This document shows, piece by piece, positions 47,441 through 56,769 of a stretch of 64,000 nt of DNA (the first letter of the stretch is position 1; each line of letters begins with the position of its first letter). The stretch spans positions 22,967-86,966 of IMG/VR virus record IMGVR_UViG_3300005528_000050. One strand, 5' to 3'. The position numbers and the translations under genes are program-made. The DNA comes from a virus. The notes beneath the pieces were generated by a model. That model was given only the letters and a program-made list of their open reading frames with translations, was not told where the DNA came from and did not search any database.

Positions 47441-48165
47441 GTATAACGGTAATATTAAATGGGTATAAAAGACCACATGTTCTCCAAAAACAATTGGAAT
47501 CAATTAGAAATCAAAGTGTCCAACCCGAATCAATTTTATTTTGGCAAAATTCTGGTTCTCAATTTGATGAGGGACTAACCAAAGATTTAATTCACGCATC
47601 TTGTAATAGTAATTTAGGTGTGTGGGCAAGATTTGCATTTGCTTTAAATGCCAACACAGAATATATTTGTGTTTTTGATGATGACACAATACCGGGTAAA
47701 CTATGGTTAGAAAACTGTCTAAACACCATGAAAATTCAAGAAGGTTTATTAGGAACTATCGGTGTAAAATTTCACACAAAAAACTCTTATTGGCCAGCAA
47801 CAAGAGTCGGTTGGGACCAACCTAACGAAGAAATTGAAAAGGTCGACATTGTTGGTCACTCGTGGTTCTTTAAAAGAGAATGGTTATCGATATTTTGGAG
47901 AGAATTACCTGAAATCAATCAGAGTAAATTAGTTGGTGAGGATATGCACTTTTCATATACATTACAGAAATACGCAAATATCGGAACTTACGTTCCTCCC
48001 CATCCTAAAGAAAATAGAGAAATGTGGGGTAGTATACCAGAATATGCATGGGAACATGGAACTGATTCCAACGCAATTTCCGTAAATCATTCAAATATGA
48101 ATTTAATGGGTGAAGTTTACCGTGGGTATGTAAATAAAGGATTTAAGACAATATTAAATGATTGA
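47437..48165 (+). CDS. Family 2 glycosyltransferase
   Basis: A 242-residue GT-A protein: MSITVILNGYKRPHVLQKQL, ILFWQNSG, CVFDDDTIPG as DDD metal site, VDIVGHSWFFKREWL, and GEDMHFSYTLQ as the acceptor ED motif. Probably acts on UDP-sugars. Overlaps the upstream epimerase by 4 nt and the downstream gene by 8 nt. Confidence 0.86.
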   Translation: MSITVILNGYKRPHVLQKQLESIRNQSVQPESILFWQNSGSQFDEGLTKDLIHASCNSNLGVWARFAFALNANTEYICVFDDDTIPGKLWLENCLNTMKIQEGLLGTIGVKFHTKNSYWPATRVGWDQPNEEIEKVDIVGHSWFFKREWLSIFWRELPEINQSKLVGEDMHFSYTLQKYANIGTYVPPHPKENREMWGSIPEYAWEHGTDSNAISVNHSNMNLMGEVYRGYVNKGFKTILND

Positions 48166-48877
48166 AAAGTATATTGAAGATTTTAATTCGTTTTGGGAAA
48201 AGATAGATAGTCGAACTAACTTTTCTTTTGTTAGATATGCCGATGGTGAAGTGATGTTAATGAATAATTCACCGATAGAAAAGAATACACAAGCGTATCA
48301 AAACGATAAATGGTTTTCGAGTGGGGGACAAACCAAATTAGGTGTGGATTTAAATGAATGTATAGGGTTGAACGACCCAAATTTTTATTTTGCAATATCC
48401 TCCAAAACTGATAGTATTAGAGACTATAATTTTTTATATGATAGAATACAAAATAAATCAAACATTACATTTGCTAACCTATGGATTAACGCAAATTACA
48501 AAGAAAATATATCAAGAATAAGAAATATAAATCGAGATGTTGTTTTAATTTGTAATGAAAATTGTGATTTAAAAAACATACCATTTAGTGTATCAGAATT
48601 TGTACCGTTCCCTAATGATTGTGTAAACTATTGGGAAGAACATAGAGATTCGTTTTTAGAAAAAATATACAATGTTTCTTCAAAATATAAAGATACTTTA
48701 TTTATCGTATGTTGTGGACCAACATCTGCTGTTATCATAAAACATATGTTTACAAATAATAGTAATAACACTTATATTGATTTTGGTTCCGCATTAGATG
48801 TATTCATACATAATAAAATAACTAGACCATACATGTATGAAGGGTCACAATATCATAATCACATATCAAAATTTTAA
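48158..48877 (+). CDS. GT-D fold-like glycosyltransferase
   Basis: A 239-residue protein with SFVRYADGEVMLMNN (an R-x-x-DGE motif as in the GT-D/DUF1792 family) and VCCGPTSAVIIKHM with YIDFGSALDVF near the end. The family transfers sugars in pathogen surface-protein glycosylation. The assignment rests on the DGE and GP(A/S) features. It overlaps the upstream gene by 8 nt. Confidence 0.68.
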   Translation: MIEKYIEDFNSFWEKIDSRTNFSFVRYADGEVMLMNNSPIEKNTQAYQNDKWFSSGGQTKLGVDLNECIGLNDPNFYFAISSKTDSIRDYNFLYDRIQNKSNITFANLWINANYKENISRIRNINRDVVLICNENCDLKNIPFSVSEFVPFPNDCVNYWEEHRDSFLEKIYNVSSKYKDTLFIVCCGPTSAVIIKHMFTNNSNNTYIDFGSALDVFIHNKITRPYMYEGSQYHNHISKF

Positions 48878-48883
48878 TTCAGT

Positions 48884-49474
48884 ATGAATAATGATTTTTG
48901 TGTCATAGTACAAGGACCTTCAGACTACGTTAAAGAATTAAAAAACGCTTGGACTGGTTATGATTTGATTTGGTCAACATGGCAAGGTGAAGAATCAAAA
49001 TACGATACTAATGATGTTGTCTTATTCAACAGTATTCCACACGATAGGGGTGTACAAAATATAGCACTACAAAAAATATCAACTTTGAATGGAATAATGA
49101 AAGCCAAAGAAATAGGTTACAACAGAGTCCTTAAATGGAGAAGTGATTTACTACCATCTAATGCAAATAGATTAGTTTCCACATTTAAAAAAGAGTGTGT
49201 AAATTTTTTGACTTGGCATAATGAAGGAAAATATTTTGTTGATTATTTTGTGGAGGGTGAAATAGATACGGTGTTTGATATTTGGAATGTATCTACCATA
49301 CACGATGAGTATTCGGAAAAAATAATCACGGAAAATATAATATCACTTAACTATAAAAATATAAACTTTATGGGTGGCGAATTAAGTAATGATAATGAAA
49401 TTTTTTGGTTAAAACGAAATATTAATTTGTCCACATATAAAGACGCACCATGTTATAGTATGGTGGTGATTTAA
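48884..49474 (+). CDS. WavE-like LPS biosynthesis protein
   Basis: A 196-residue protein: CVIVQGPSDYVKELKNAW, WSTWQGEESKYD, NIALQKISTLNGIMKA, and RVLKWRSDLLPS fit the WavE family of putative glycosyltransferases. Shorter than usual for WavE (about 300), with no obvious truncation of the core. Acts on the sugar chain of a surface polysaccharide by family inference. Confidence 0.7.
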   Translation: MNNDFCVIVQGPSDYVKELKNAWTGYDLIWSTWQGEESKYDTNDVVLFNSIPHDRGVQNIALQKISTLNGIMKAKEIGYNRVLKWRSDLLPSNANRLVSTFKKECVNFLTWHNEGKYFVDYFVEGEIDTVFDIWNVSTIHDEYSEKIITENIISLNYKNINFMGGELSNDNEIFWLKRNINLSTYKDAPCYSMVVI

Positions 49475-49485
49475 AAATTATAAAA

Positions 49486-50220
49486 ATGATAGATAATTCA
49501 AAATTTATTGACGACGCATTTACTCAAGATGAATTAAATAGGGGTGCCTTTACCGATTTGAATGGTAGATGTCCATTATGGACAACAAAAATGATTAATG
49601 TTATAAAAGATAAAATTGACTTTAATGATGTCAACACAATATTAGATATTGGGTCAAGAGATGGTTGCCAAAGTTTAGAGTTAAATAGATGGTTTCCACA
49701 TGCTAAAATATATGCGTTTGAACCAGTAAAAGAAAACTACGAATTTACAGTTAAGAACGTTGAGAAAATTAATAACATAAAAGTTTACCAATACGCAATA
49801 AACAATTACAACGGTAAAACTAAATTTTACGAAGTTTATAATGGAAATGTGGGTGCCAGTTCTTTATTACAGACAACAAACCACTGGCGTTCATCTCAGT
49901 GGGCCCAAAAGGAAACTGAGGTTGACTGTATTGTTCTTAGTGATTGGTTAAAAGAAAATGATATTAAAAGTGTTGATTTGATTTGGATGGATGTTCAAGG
50001 TGCAGAAAATATCGTATTAGACTCTCTAAAAGAATATTTAAATGATGTAAAAATAATAACCACCGAAGTAGGGTTACAGGAATTATATCGTGGTTCTACA
50101 AGTAAATCTGAACTAGATGAAAAACTAAATAGGTTTATACCAATAGACGAGTCGCCAGAATCTTCAAACACAGAAATGGATGTGGTTTATATCAACAAAA
50201 ATTTAACACCTTATGGATAA
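49486..50220 (+). CDS. FkbM-family methyltransferase
   Basis: A 244-residue SAM-dependent enzyme: TILDIGSRDGCQSLEL motif I, IYAFEPVKENYEF, VDLIWMDVQGAENIVL and ITTEVGLQELY. FkbM proteins O-methylate sugars or polyketides, here most likely a glycan residue. It overlaps the next gene by 8 nt. One of two such genes in the locus. Confidence 0.88.
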   Translation: MIDNSKFIDDAFTQDELNRGAFTDLNGRCPLWTTKMINVIKDKIDFNDVNTILDIGSRDGCQSLELNRWFPHAKIYAFEPVKENYEFTVKNVEKINNIKVYQYAINNYNGKTKFYEVYNGNVGASSLLQTTNHWRSSQWAQKETEVDCIVLSDWLKENDIKSVDLIWMDVQGAENIVLDSLKEYLNDVKIITTEVGLQELYRGSTSKSELDEKLNRFIPIDESPESSNTEMDVVYINKNLTPYG

Positions 50221-50914
50221 TAAAATTTGTTACGTTACTTATACAAATTCAAAATGTTCAGATATTTTGGATATGTTCTTGTTAGAACAAAAAAAGTACA
50301 CAAACTTACCGATGTATTTTATTACAGATGTAATGATACCCGAGCAAATTTGTTTTTTATATGAAAATCAAGAACCTTATTATGAATCATGGTTAAAGTG
50401 TTTATCTTCAATACCATATGACTATTTTATATACTTACAAGAAGACTTTATTCTTTATAACAATGTCAGTCATGATAAAATTTTTAATTACCTCGATTTT
50501 TTACATGATAACCAAGAATATTCGTTCATTAGATTGTTAAAATCGGGGTCTGTTAAAGATAAAAAAATTTATGAGACCTTATATGAAATAGAATCCGACA
50601 ATAAAGATATATTTTCTATGCAACCAACTATTTGGAAAAAAGATGATTACATTAAAATCATGAAAGGTACCAAAAATAATATGTGGTTAGAGAATGAAAC
50701 ATATAGAAATTTTATGATAGAAAACAACATCAAAGGTTTATATCATTACGATGGTGAAAACAAAAGGGGGTTGAATCATTTTGATAGTTCTGTTTATCCA
50801 TATATAGCAACGGCTTTAGTTAGAGGTAAATGGAATTTATCTGAATACCCTAATGAACTCTCTCCATTAATAAATGAATATGAAATAAACGTAAATGTTC
50901 GGGGGATACATTAA
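50213..50914 (+). CDS. GT-A-like glycosyltransferase
   Basis: A 233-residue protein: MDNKICYVTYTNSKCSDIL, YFIYLQEDFILY as the metal-binding loop (QED) and PTIWKKDDYI. Layout resembles small GT-A enzymes with the E-D in place of DxD. Acceptor and donor unknown. Followed after 2 nt by the next transferase. Confidence 0.65.
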   Translation: MDNKICYVTYTNSKCSDILDMFLLEQKKYTNLPMYFITDVMIPEQICFLYENQEPYYESWLKCLSSIPYDYFIYLQEDFILYNNVSHDKIFNYLDFLHDNQEYSFIRLLKSGSVKDKKIYETLYEIESDNKDIFSMQPTIWKKDDYIKIMKGTKNNMWLENETYRNFMIENNIKGLYHYDGENKRGLNHFDSSVYPYIATALVRGKWNLSEYPNELSPLINEYEINVNVRGIH

Positions 50915-50916
50915 TA

Positions 50917-51591
50917 ATGAAAATTGTTCTATCTTTTTACACCAACAATAAATTTAGTAACACCGTTCAAAAATTAATCGGATATTATAATTCACGTGGT
51001 TTCAATGATATCCGAGGATTTAAATCTGAAGATGTTAAGAAAGGTATTTTTTATGAAAACCATAAAGAAATATTAGATTGTGAAACGGGTGATGGATTTT
51101 GGTTGTGGAAACCAAAAATTATTTTAGATATTTTGAATGAATTAGAAGATGGGGATGCATTAATTTATACCGATGCCGGTGATTTAGTTGATGTTGATTA
51201 TAATACGATTGCAAATTATTTGAAAGATAATGATTATTATTTTACAAATTGGAATGGAAATCGTTGGCCTCAAAAAATATGTACAAAAAGAGACTGTTTT
51301 ATCTTGATGGATTGTGATGAAGAAAAGTTTCATGAAACACCACAGATGGAAGCAGGATTTATCATCATTAAAAAAACCAAACAAATGATGGAATTTGTTC
51401 ACGATTATTTTAAGTATTGTAGTATTAAACAGATAGTTGACAATGAACCAAATCAAATTGGTGAGAATTTTCCAAATTGGCAATTCCATAGAAATGACCA
51501 AAGTATATTAACTAACTTGGTTGTGAAACATAATTTAAAATTTGATTATTGTCTCGATTATAGAATAAAATACAACGTATATATACCATGA
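50917..51591 (+). CDS. Glycosyltransferase-like protein (GFWLWKP type)
   Basis: A 224-residue protein: KIVLSFYTNNKFSNTVQ, GFWLWKPKIILDIL, ALIYTDAGDLVDV (a DxGD-like metal site) and HRNDQSILTNLVV. This is a polysaccharide-locus transferase family known by its Y/FWxWKP motif. Donor unknown. Overlaps the next gene by 4 nt. Confidence 0.75.
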   Translation: MKIVLSFYTNNKFSNTVQKLIGYYNSRGFNDIRGFKSEDVKKGIFYENHKEILDCETGDGFWLWKPKIILDILNELEDGDALIYTDAGDLVDVDYNTIANYLKDNDYYFTNWNGNRWPQKICTKRDCFILMDCDEEKFHETPQMEAGFIIIKKTKQMMEFVHDYFKYCSIKQIVDNEPNQIGENFPNWQFHRNDQSILTNLVVKHNLKFDYCLDYRIKYNVYIP

Positions 51592-52349
51592 AATTTATTG
51601 CATTAAATTATAATTATGACTTAAATAAAATGTCCCAAATCGGTCGGAAATGGGCGTTTGATGTCTACAAAAATAAAGAGTTTATATCTGATTATTCATC
51701 AGCATCTTATGCTTCATTTATTGATAAGAATAGAAAAAGTATTTTACATCTTTATACTGATGATGTTGAGGGTATGAAAGAAAAAATGAACAAGTATAAC
51801 ATTGACCAAGACAGAATTATTTATATTGATTACACGGAACAACTTACCAAATACAATGAAAGTCTTAATTATAGTTTTACAGTTTTAAATGATTTTATTA
51901 ATTATGCAAAATCAGAAACTGAGTACACTGTAAAAATCGATAATGATTTATTTTTTCATTCGGAATTACCACAAATTGATGATAATTCTATTATGGTTTG
52001 GAAGTATGAAAGAATCGTTAGGAATGGTGACCCGAGATGGGGTGAAATAAAAATATGTAAACAGGTTACAAATGATTTAGATTTTAAAATTTATAATTTA
52101 GGTATTTTTGGGTTGCCCGCGGATTACAATATTCACCAAGCAAAAAAAATTATGGAAGATATGATATCGGTAGACATTTCAGATGTGACTGATACAGACT
52201 CGAAGATTTATCATTGTTGTGAGCAAACGGCAAATAATTGGATTTTTCACAAAGAAAATTATAACGTGATTGAAACGTATAATTATGTTGACCACCTGTT
52301 TGATAGAAAAGGTGATTGTATAGAATTATCAAAATATCTTTTAAAATGA
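51588..52349 (+). CDS. GT-A-like glycosyltransferase
   Basis: A 253-residue protein: MKFIALNYNYDLNKMSQIG, ETEYTVKIDNDLFFHSEL with an IDND metal-like site, and SIMVWKYERIV. The core arrangement is GT-A-like. ATG and stop coupled with the neighbours (4 nt each). Specificity unknown. Confidence 0.65.
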   Translation: MKFIALNYNYDLNKMSQIGRKWAFDVYKNKEFISDYSSASYASFIDKNRKSILHLYTDDVEGMKEKMNKYNIDQDRIIYIDYTEQLTKYNESLNYSFTVLNDFINYAKSETEYTVKIDNDLFFHSELPQIDDNSIMVWKYERIVRNGDPRWGEIKICKQVTNDLDFKIYNLGIFGLPADYNIHQAKKIMEDMISVDISDVTDTDSKIYHCCEQTANNWIFHKENYNVIETYNYVDHLFDRKGDCIELSKYLLK

Positions 52350-53113
52350 AAACATCAGTAGTATTGACAATTCACAACAAGGAATTCTTAATGAACCAAG
52401 TGGTGAGTAACTTGGTAAATAATTTATCAGAACTGAATGACCAGATTGTAATAGTTTTTGATGGTTGTACAGATAATAGTGAAGGTATTGTTCGTGACAA
52501 TTTAAAGAGAGTTAGTAATAAAAAAATTGATTACCTGTATGCCGACAATGTTTTTGAAACCAAAGCAAATAATATTGGTCTAAAGTCTGTTATAAATGAT
52601 TATGTGGTCTTAATCCAAGATGATATGGTTGTCACAGAAAAAGATTTTGATAAGAGGATGTTGGAACCGTTCATAAAATATAGTGATGTGTTCGCTGTAA
52701 CATCTTTTGTTGCTCACAATAACATCTATAATGAACAAACAAAACAAATAAATTACATCGATATTGCACATAAAGATAACTCATCAAGAGATATTTTTTA
52801 TGCTAGAGAATATGGTAACAGAGGTCCACTAATGTACAACTATAATGACGTGGTCAAATTAAATTTTTTAGACGAATATTTTTCACCCCAAAATTATGAT
52901 GATATGGATATGTCCATGAGAGCATTCAAAGAACTCGGAAAAGTGTCAGGTTTATATACGATAGATTATATTTCCGAACCTGGATGGGGGACCACTAGAC
53001 AAAAAAATCAATCATTACATAATAATTTAGTTTACGTAAACGCAGCAAAAATACTTGAAAAACACAGGGATTTATTGTATAATAAAGACAAATATAAAGA
53101 GGATAGAGAATGA
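52346..53113 (+). CDS. Family 2 glycosyltransferase
   Basis: A 255-residue protein from ATG 52346 (MKTSVVLTIHNKEFL), the ATGA-coupled start. GT2 features: VVLTIHNKEF, IVIFDGCTDNSEGIV, YVVLIQDDMVVTEKD (DxD-like QDDM) and DDMDMSMRAFKEL. A start at 52316 would add ten residues overlapping the upstream gene. Substrate unknown. Confidence 0.86.
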   Translation: MKTSVVLTIHNKEFLMNQVVSNLVNNLSELNDQIVIVFDGCTDNSEGIVRDNLKRVSNKKIDYLYADNVFETKANNIGLKSVINDYVVLIQDDMVVTEKDFDKRMLEPFIKYSDVFAVTSFVAHNNIYNEQTKQINYIDIAHKDNSSRDIFYAREYGNRGPLMYNYNDVVKLNFLDEYFSPQNYDDMDMSMRAFKELGKVSGLYTIDYISEPGWGTTRQKNQSLHNNLVYVNAAKILEKHRDLLYNKDKYKEDRE

Positions 53114-53727
53114 ATAATATAGAGCTAAAGACATTTATGATTAATCATAATGTTAATATCCATGGTGTGATTCACGTTGGTGCACATTTTGGTCAAGAAG
53201 ATGAAGTTTATAAGGAATTGGGTATTTCAAACAGAATATACTTTGAACCTCTATCGTCTAATTTTGAGACCTTAAAAGAAAAAATAGATGATGACGCAAT
53301 TTTAGTTAAACTGGCGTTAGGTAATGAAAAGAGAAAAGTTTCTATGTTTGTAGAATCCTTTAATAAAGGTATGTCATCCTCAATATTAGAACCGAAATTA
53401 CATTCTGTTCAATTTCCTCATATCGTTTTTGATTCTGTAGAAGAAGTTGAAATGGATAGATTGGATGATTTAAATTACGATTTTTCAAAATACAACATGA
53501 TGAATATCGATGTTCAAGGTTTTGAATTAGAGGTTCTCAAAGGTTCCGTGAATACATTAATCAACATTGACTACGTTATTGTAGAAATAAACAGAGCCGA
53601 ATTATATAAAGGTTGTCCACACTTTGATGAAATAAACAATTGGATGACACATCATGGGTTTACCTGTGTTGAACAATTTTGGTGGGGTAATAATTTTGGT
53701 GAGGGATTTTTTAAAAAAATAAAATGA
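53110..53727 (+). CDS. FkbM-family methyltransferase
   Basis: A 205-residue enzyme: VIHVGAHFGQEDEVYKEL motif I, RIYFEPLSSNFETL, YNMMNIDVQGFELEVLKG, YVIVEINRAELYKG and WGNNFGEGF. A second glycan O-methyltransferase candidate, divergent from the one at 49486. ATGA overlaps at both ends. Confidence 0.88.
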   Translation: MNNIELKTFMINHNVNIHGVIHVGAHFGQEDEVYKELGISNRIYFEPLSSNFETLKEKIDDDAILVKLALGNEKRKVSMFVESFNKGMSSSILEPKLHSVQFPHIVFDSVEEVEMDRLDDLNYDFSKYNMMNIDVQGFELEVLKGSVNTLINIDYVIVEINRAELYKGCPHFDEINNWMTHHGFTCVEQFWWGNNFGEGFFKKIK

Positions 53728-54785
53728 AACGAGTATTAGTATTGGGTGGTGGCGGATTTATTGGTGGTCACCTAGCAAAAAGATTAAAAAATGAAGGAAA
53801 CTACGTAAGAGTAGTTGATATAAAAAGACACGAATATTTTGATGAGAAAGACTTTTGTGACGAATTCTTAATATATGACCTTACGGACCCAAAAAACGTA
53901 TCATCAGTAATGAGATTAGAAGAATTAAATGGTACGATATTACCGTTTAATTATTACAAACAACCATATTCAACTGAGGTCCCATTTGATGAGGTTTATC
54001 AATTAGCTGCCGATATGGGTGGTGCTGGTTACATCTTCACTGGTGAAAATGACGCGAATGTTATGCACAATTCTGCAATGATAAATTTAAATGTTGTAAA
54101 TGAATCAGTGAAGACAAAAGTTAAGAAGATTTTTTATTCATCATCGGCATGTATGTATCCTGAACACAATCAATTAGACCCTAACAACCCAAATTGTGAA
54201 GAATCATCAGCATATCCCGCGAATCCTGATTCAGAATATGGTTGGGAAAAACTTTTTTCGGAAAGGTTGTACTTGGCTTTTCACAGAAATCACGGTTTGG
54301 ATGTTCGAATTGCTAGATTTCATAACATATTTGGTCCATATGGTACGTGGAAAGGTGGTAAAGAAAAAGCACCAGCAGCTATGTGTAGAAAAGTTGCCGA
54401 AATGTTAGACGGTGGAGAAATTGAAGTTTGGGGTGATGGTCAACAGACTCGTTCATTCTTATATGTGGATGAATGTGTTGAAGCGGTTTTAAGACTAATG
54501 AGACAAGACTCTTTTTTGGGTCCTGTAAACATTGGTTCTGAAGAGAAAGTAACAATTAATGATTTGGCTCAAATGGCTATAGATATTTCAGGTAAAGAAA
54601 TTTATATCAGAAATATTGGTGGGGAAGAATTTAAACAGAAGTATGGATATAAATGTCCTGTTGGTGTGAGGGGAAGAAATTCAGACAATAAATTATACCA
54701 CGAAAAAATAGGTTGGGTTGTTAGTGAACCTCTGTTCTATGGAATGGAAAAAACCTATAAATGGATTAATAGTTTAGTTAAATAA
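53724..54785 (+). CDS. GDP-mannose 3,5-epimerase-like extended SDR
   Basis: A 353-residue NAD(P)-dependent epimerase: VLVLGGGGFIGGHLAKRL, AADMGGAGYIFT, YSSSACMYP, EYGWEKLFSERLYLAF (YxxxK catalytic pair), RFHNIFGPYGTW and GGKEKAPAAMCRK, a set characteristic of GDP-mannose 3,5-epimerase, which makes GDP-L-galactose. Closing gene of the glycan locus; it supplies a donor sugar. Ends 2 nt before a strong terminator. Confidence 0.88.
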   Translation: MKRVLVLGGGGFIGGHLAKRLKNEGNYVRVVDIKRHEYFDEKDFCDEFLIYDLTDPKNVSSVMRLEELNGTILPFNYYKQPYSTEVPFDEVYQLAADMGGAGYIFTGENDANVMHNSAMINLNVVNESVKTKVKKIFYSSSACMYPEHNQLDPNNPNCEESSAYPANPDSEYGWEKLFSERLYLAFHRNHGLDVRIARFHNIFGPYGTWKGGKEKAPAAMCRKVAEMLDGGEIEVWGDGQQTRSFLYVDECVEAVLRLMRQDSFLGPVNIGSEEKVTINDLAQMAIDISGKEIYIRNIGGEEFKQKYGYKCPVGVRGRNSDNKLYHEKIGWVVSEPLFYGMEKTYKWINSLVK

Positions 54786-54818
54786 AAAAGGGGGTTATTG
54801 ACCCCCTTCTTTTTTTTC
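54784..54818. terminator. Bidirectional terminator
   Basis: An 8-bp stem AAGGGGGT / ACCCCCTT (54788-54795 with 54801-54808), a C and then T8 on the plus strand and T-rich on the minus. It ends both the plus-strand glycan locus and the minus-strand redox genes; the stem overlaps the 3' end of the glutaredoxin gene. Confidence 0.88.
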
Positions 54819-55088
54819 AATGTATTTTAATATAATTGCTAACGCCTCGTCGTCCCCATTAAAATCTTTTTCGGGACAAAAAAAGGGTCCTTTACCAGTG
54901 TCGTCTTTTTTAATGTAAAAGGCGGGTAAATATTCATTACCCGTTTGTTCAATTACTTTATTCCAAATCTCTTTATTCTTACCAACTTCAACTTCTCGGT
55001 AAGGTAATGATTCTTTTTGGAGTCTCTCTTTTAATCTTTTACAACCTCCACAACCCTCAAGTGTAAATAGAAGTAATTCATTCGCCAT
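54795..55088 (-). CDS. Glutaredoxin-like protein
   Basis: A 97-residue thioredoxin-fold protein: LLLFTLEGCGGCKRLKERL places the CGGC active site at about residues 13-16; YLPAFYIKKD carries the cis-Pro. It could reduce disulfides of phage ribonucleotide reductase or other proteins. Coupled with the thioredoxin gene (1 nt apart). Confidence 0.82.
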   Translation of the reverse strand: MANELLLFTLEGCGGCKRLKERLQKESLPYREVEVGKNKEIWNKVIEQTGNEYLPAFYIKKDDTGKGPFFCPEKDFNGDDEALAIILKYIEKKEGGQ

Positions 55089-55089
55089 A

Positions 55090-55395
55090 TTATAAAGTGT
55101 TTAATATTTCTTTGTAAAAAGAATCGGGTCTAACACCTGATGTTCTTGATACTTCGTTATTACCATTAAATATCATTACCGTTGGTACTGAACGTACCCC
55201 ATATTCTTGAGAACCTGACATTTCAGAATCAACATTAACCTTGACGAATTTAACATCAGGGTATTCGTGTTGTAGTAAATCTAATTTTGGTAATAACATT
55301 TTACATGGTCCACACCATTCAGCGTAAAAGTCGGCAAGAACTTTCTCACCGTTTTGTTTCATTTCATTTAGTTTTTCAACTGTTACTAATTCCAT
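55090..55395 (-). CDS. trxA: Thioredoxin
   Basis: A 101-residue canonical thioredoxin: LADFYAEWCGPCKMLLPKL with the WCGPC active site at about residues 26-30, VKVNVDSE, and RSVPTVMIF with the cis-Pro. Reduces disulfides; T7 uses thioredoxin as a polymerase processivity factor, and a role in replication is possible. Pairs with the glutaredoxin-like gene. Confidence 0.93.
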   Translation of the reverse strand: MELVTVEKLNEMKQNGEKVLADFYAEWCGPCKMLLPKLDLLQHEYPDVKFVKVNVDSEMSGSQEYGVRSVPTVMIFNGNNEVSRTSGVRPDSFYKEILNTL

Positions 55396-55407
55396 TTTTC
55401 TTTAATT

Positions 55408-56475
55408 TTAAAATCCTATTTGTTTTTTATTTTCAACTCGAACCACGTCTTCATCGATATTATAAATATCCGCAAGTGTAGTTGGTTTATCAACTGTTTT
55501 TTTCTTACCTAAGTGTTTTAATAATTTGTTAGATTCTTCAACACTTAGAGGTTCAAATTTATGTTCACAAATTAATCTACCCTTTCTCAGTAGGGCTTGG
55601 TCAATTTTTTCTTTTTTCATATTGAAGGTAGCAACGATTTGAATATTCAAACAATCCCCAAGAATACCATCTGTTATGTTTAATATATTAGAAACACCAA
55701 CAGAAGAACCGTTTAATTCTCTATCTGAAATTACTTTCTCGGCATCTTCAATAATCAGAATAGAGTTTTTATGTTCCATCAAGAATGGAATAATTGAGGG
55801 TTCTGAAAGAGATTCGGCCATAGATGGTGGAATAAATAGTATCTCTTTATCGACAATCAATCTTGTAAGGTACTTTATATACGAAGTTTTGCCCGTGCCG
55901 GGGTCTCCATGAAATAACACAATACCTTTATCATTTTTCTTGTTCAGTCGAGTGACAATAGTATCGTGTAGTTTTACAAACTTATCACCGTAATTTAATT
56001 TTATGTCAACATCAGGTACATTTAATTCATATTCCTCGGTGTCCATATGACCATGTTCAGATTTTACTAAACTAATACCACTCTTTTTTAATTCAAACTC
56101 AAATCCTGATATTTTTTTCAAATCAAAATTTGTATCAAATATACCATGAGATAATGTGTAATAAAATTCTAACTCAAATAATAATTCTTCTTTTTCATAT
56201 TTTGATTTTAATAATATTGCAGTTTTATTATTATCATTAAGAAGAAAAATTTCTGTATTTGGTTTATGTACTCTTCTTTTAGAGGTTGAATTTAATTCAC
56301 ATATAGGTCTATATCCATCTGATATGAAATAATCCATTACATCTGATGTATACACCTTCTCCGTCTTATAAACAGATGGTATTTCATCAAAGGTGTGAAG
56401 ATACAATTGATTCGTTGGTACGTCGGTACCATACGATGTTTCATAAATAAAATATTGGTCTGGTGTTTTTCTCAT
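55408..56475 (-). CDS. AAA+ ATPase, Bcs1-like
   Basis: A 355-residue protein. The second half is an AAA module: LFHGDPGTGKTSYIKYL Walker A (about 190), SILIIEDAEKVI Walker B, and ATFNMKKEKIDQALLRKGR with sensor 1 and the Arg finger. The first half is a phage-specific domain, 170 residues. The LLRKGR end and layout are of the Bcs1/CDC48-type remodelers. Possible role in remodelling phage or host protein complexes. Starts 2 nt past the small gene upstream. Confidence 0.82.
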   Translation of the reverse strand: MRKTPDQYFIYETSYGTDVPTNQLYLHTFDEIPSVYKTEKVYTSDVMDYFISDGYRPICELNSTSKRRVHKPNTEIFLLNDNNKTAILLKSKYEKEELLFELEFYYTLSHGIFDTNFDLKKISGFEFELKKSGISLVKSEHGHMDTEEYELNVPDVDIKLNYGDKFVKLHDTIVTRLNKKNDKGIVLFHGDPGTGKTSYIKYLTRLIVDKEILFIPPSMAESLSEPSIIPFLMEHKNSILIIEDAEKVISDRELNGSSVGVSNILNITDGILGDCLNIQIVATFNMKKEKIDQALLRKGRLICEHKFEPLSVEESNKLLKHLGKKKTVDKPTTLADIYNIDEDVVRVENKKQIGF

Positions 56476-56476
56476 T

Positions 56477-56767
56477 CTATTTGTAATAAAATTTTAAATC
56501 CGTTGATTCATAAAAGTAAATTCCATTAAATTCACTATCTTCTACTTTTTTAAAAATCATCAAAGATACTCTTAGAAATTCAAGTTGTTCCTGTGTTAAT
56601 TGAGGTTCACCTGTTTTTCTAAAATTATTTTCAGCGACTTTTAAAATACTATTATAAAACTCATCTTCGTTCAAGTTTGATAAAAAATATTTTCTCGCTT
56701 CCTCATTACTTTCAAAGTAATTTTTAATTGTTTGCAAATATATCAAACTTTCAGGAGAAAAATCCAT
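56477..56767 (-). CDS. Hypothetical protein
   Basis: A 96-residue helical protein starting MDFSPESLIYLQTIKNYF; contains SNLNEDEFYNSILKVAENN. It lies between the methylase and the AAA+ gene with 1-2 nt gaps. No family recognised. Confidence 0.6.
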   Translation of the reverse strand: MDFSPESLIYLQTIKNYFESNEEARKYFLSNLNEDEFYNSILKVAENNFRKTGEPQLTQEQLEFLRVSLMIFKKVEDSEFNGIYFYESTDLKFYYK

Positions 56768-56769
56768 TT

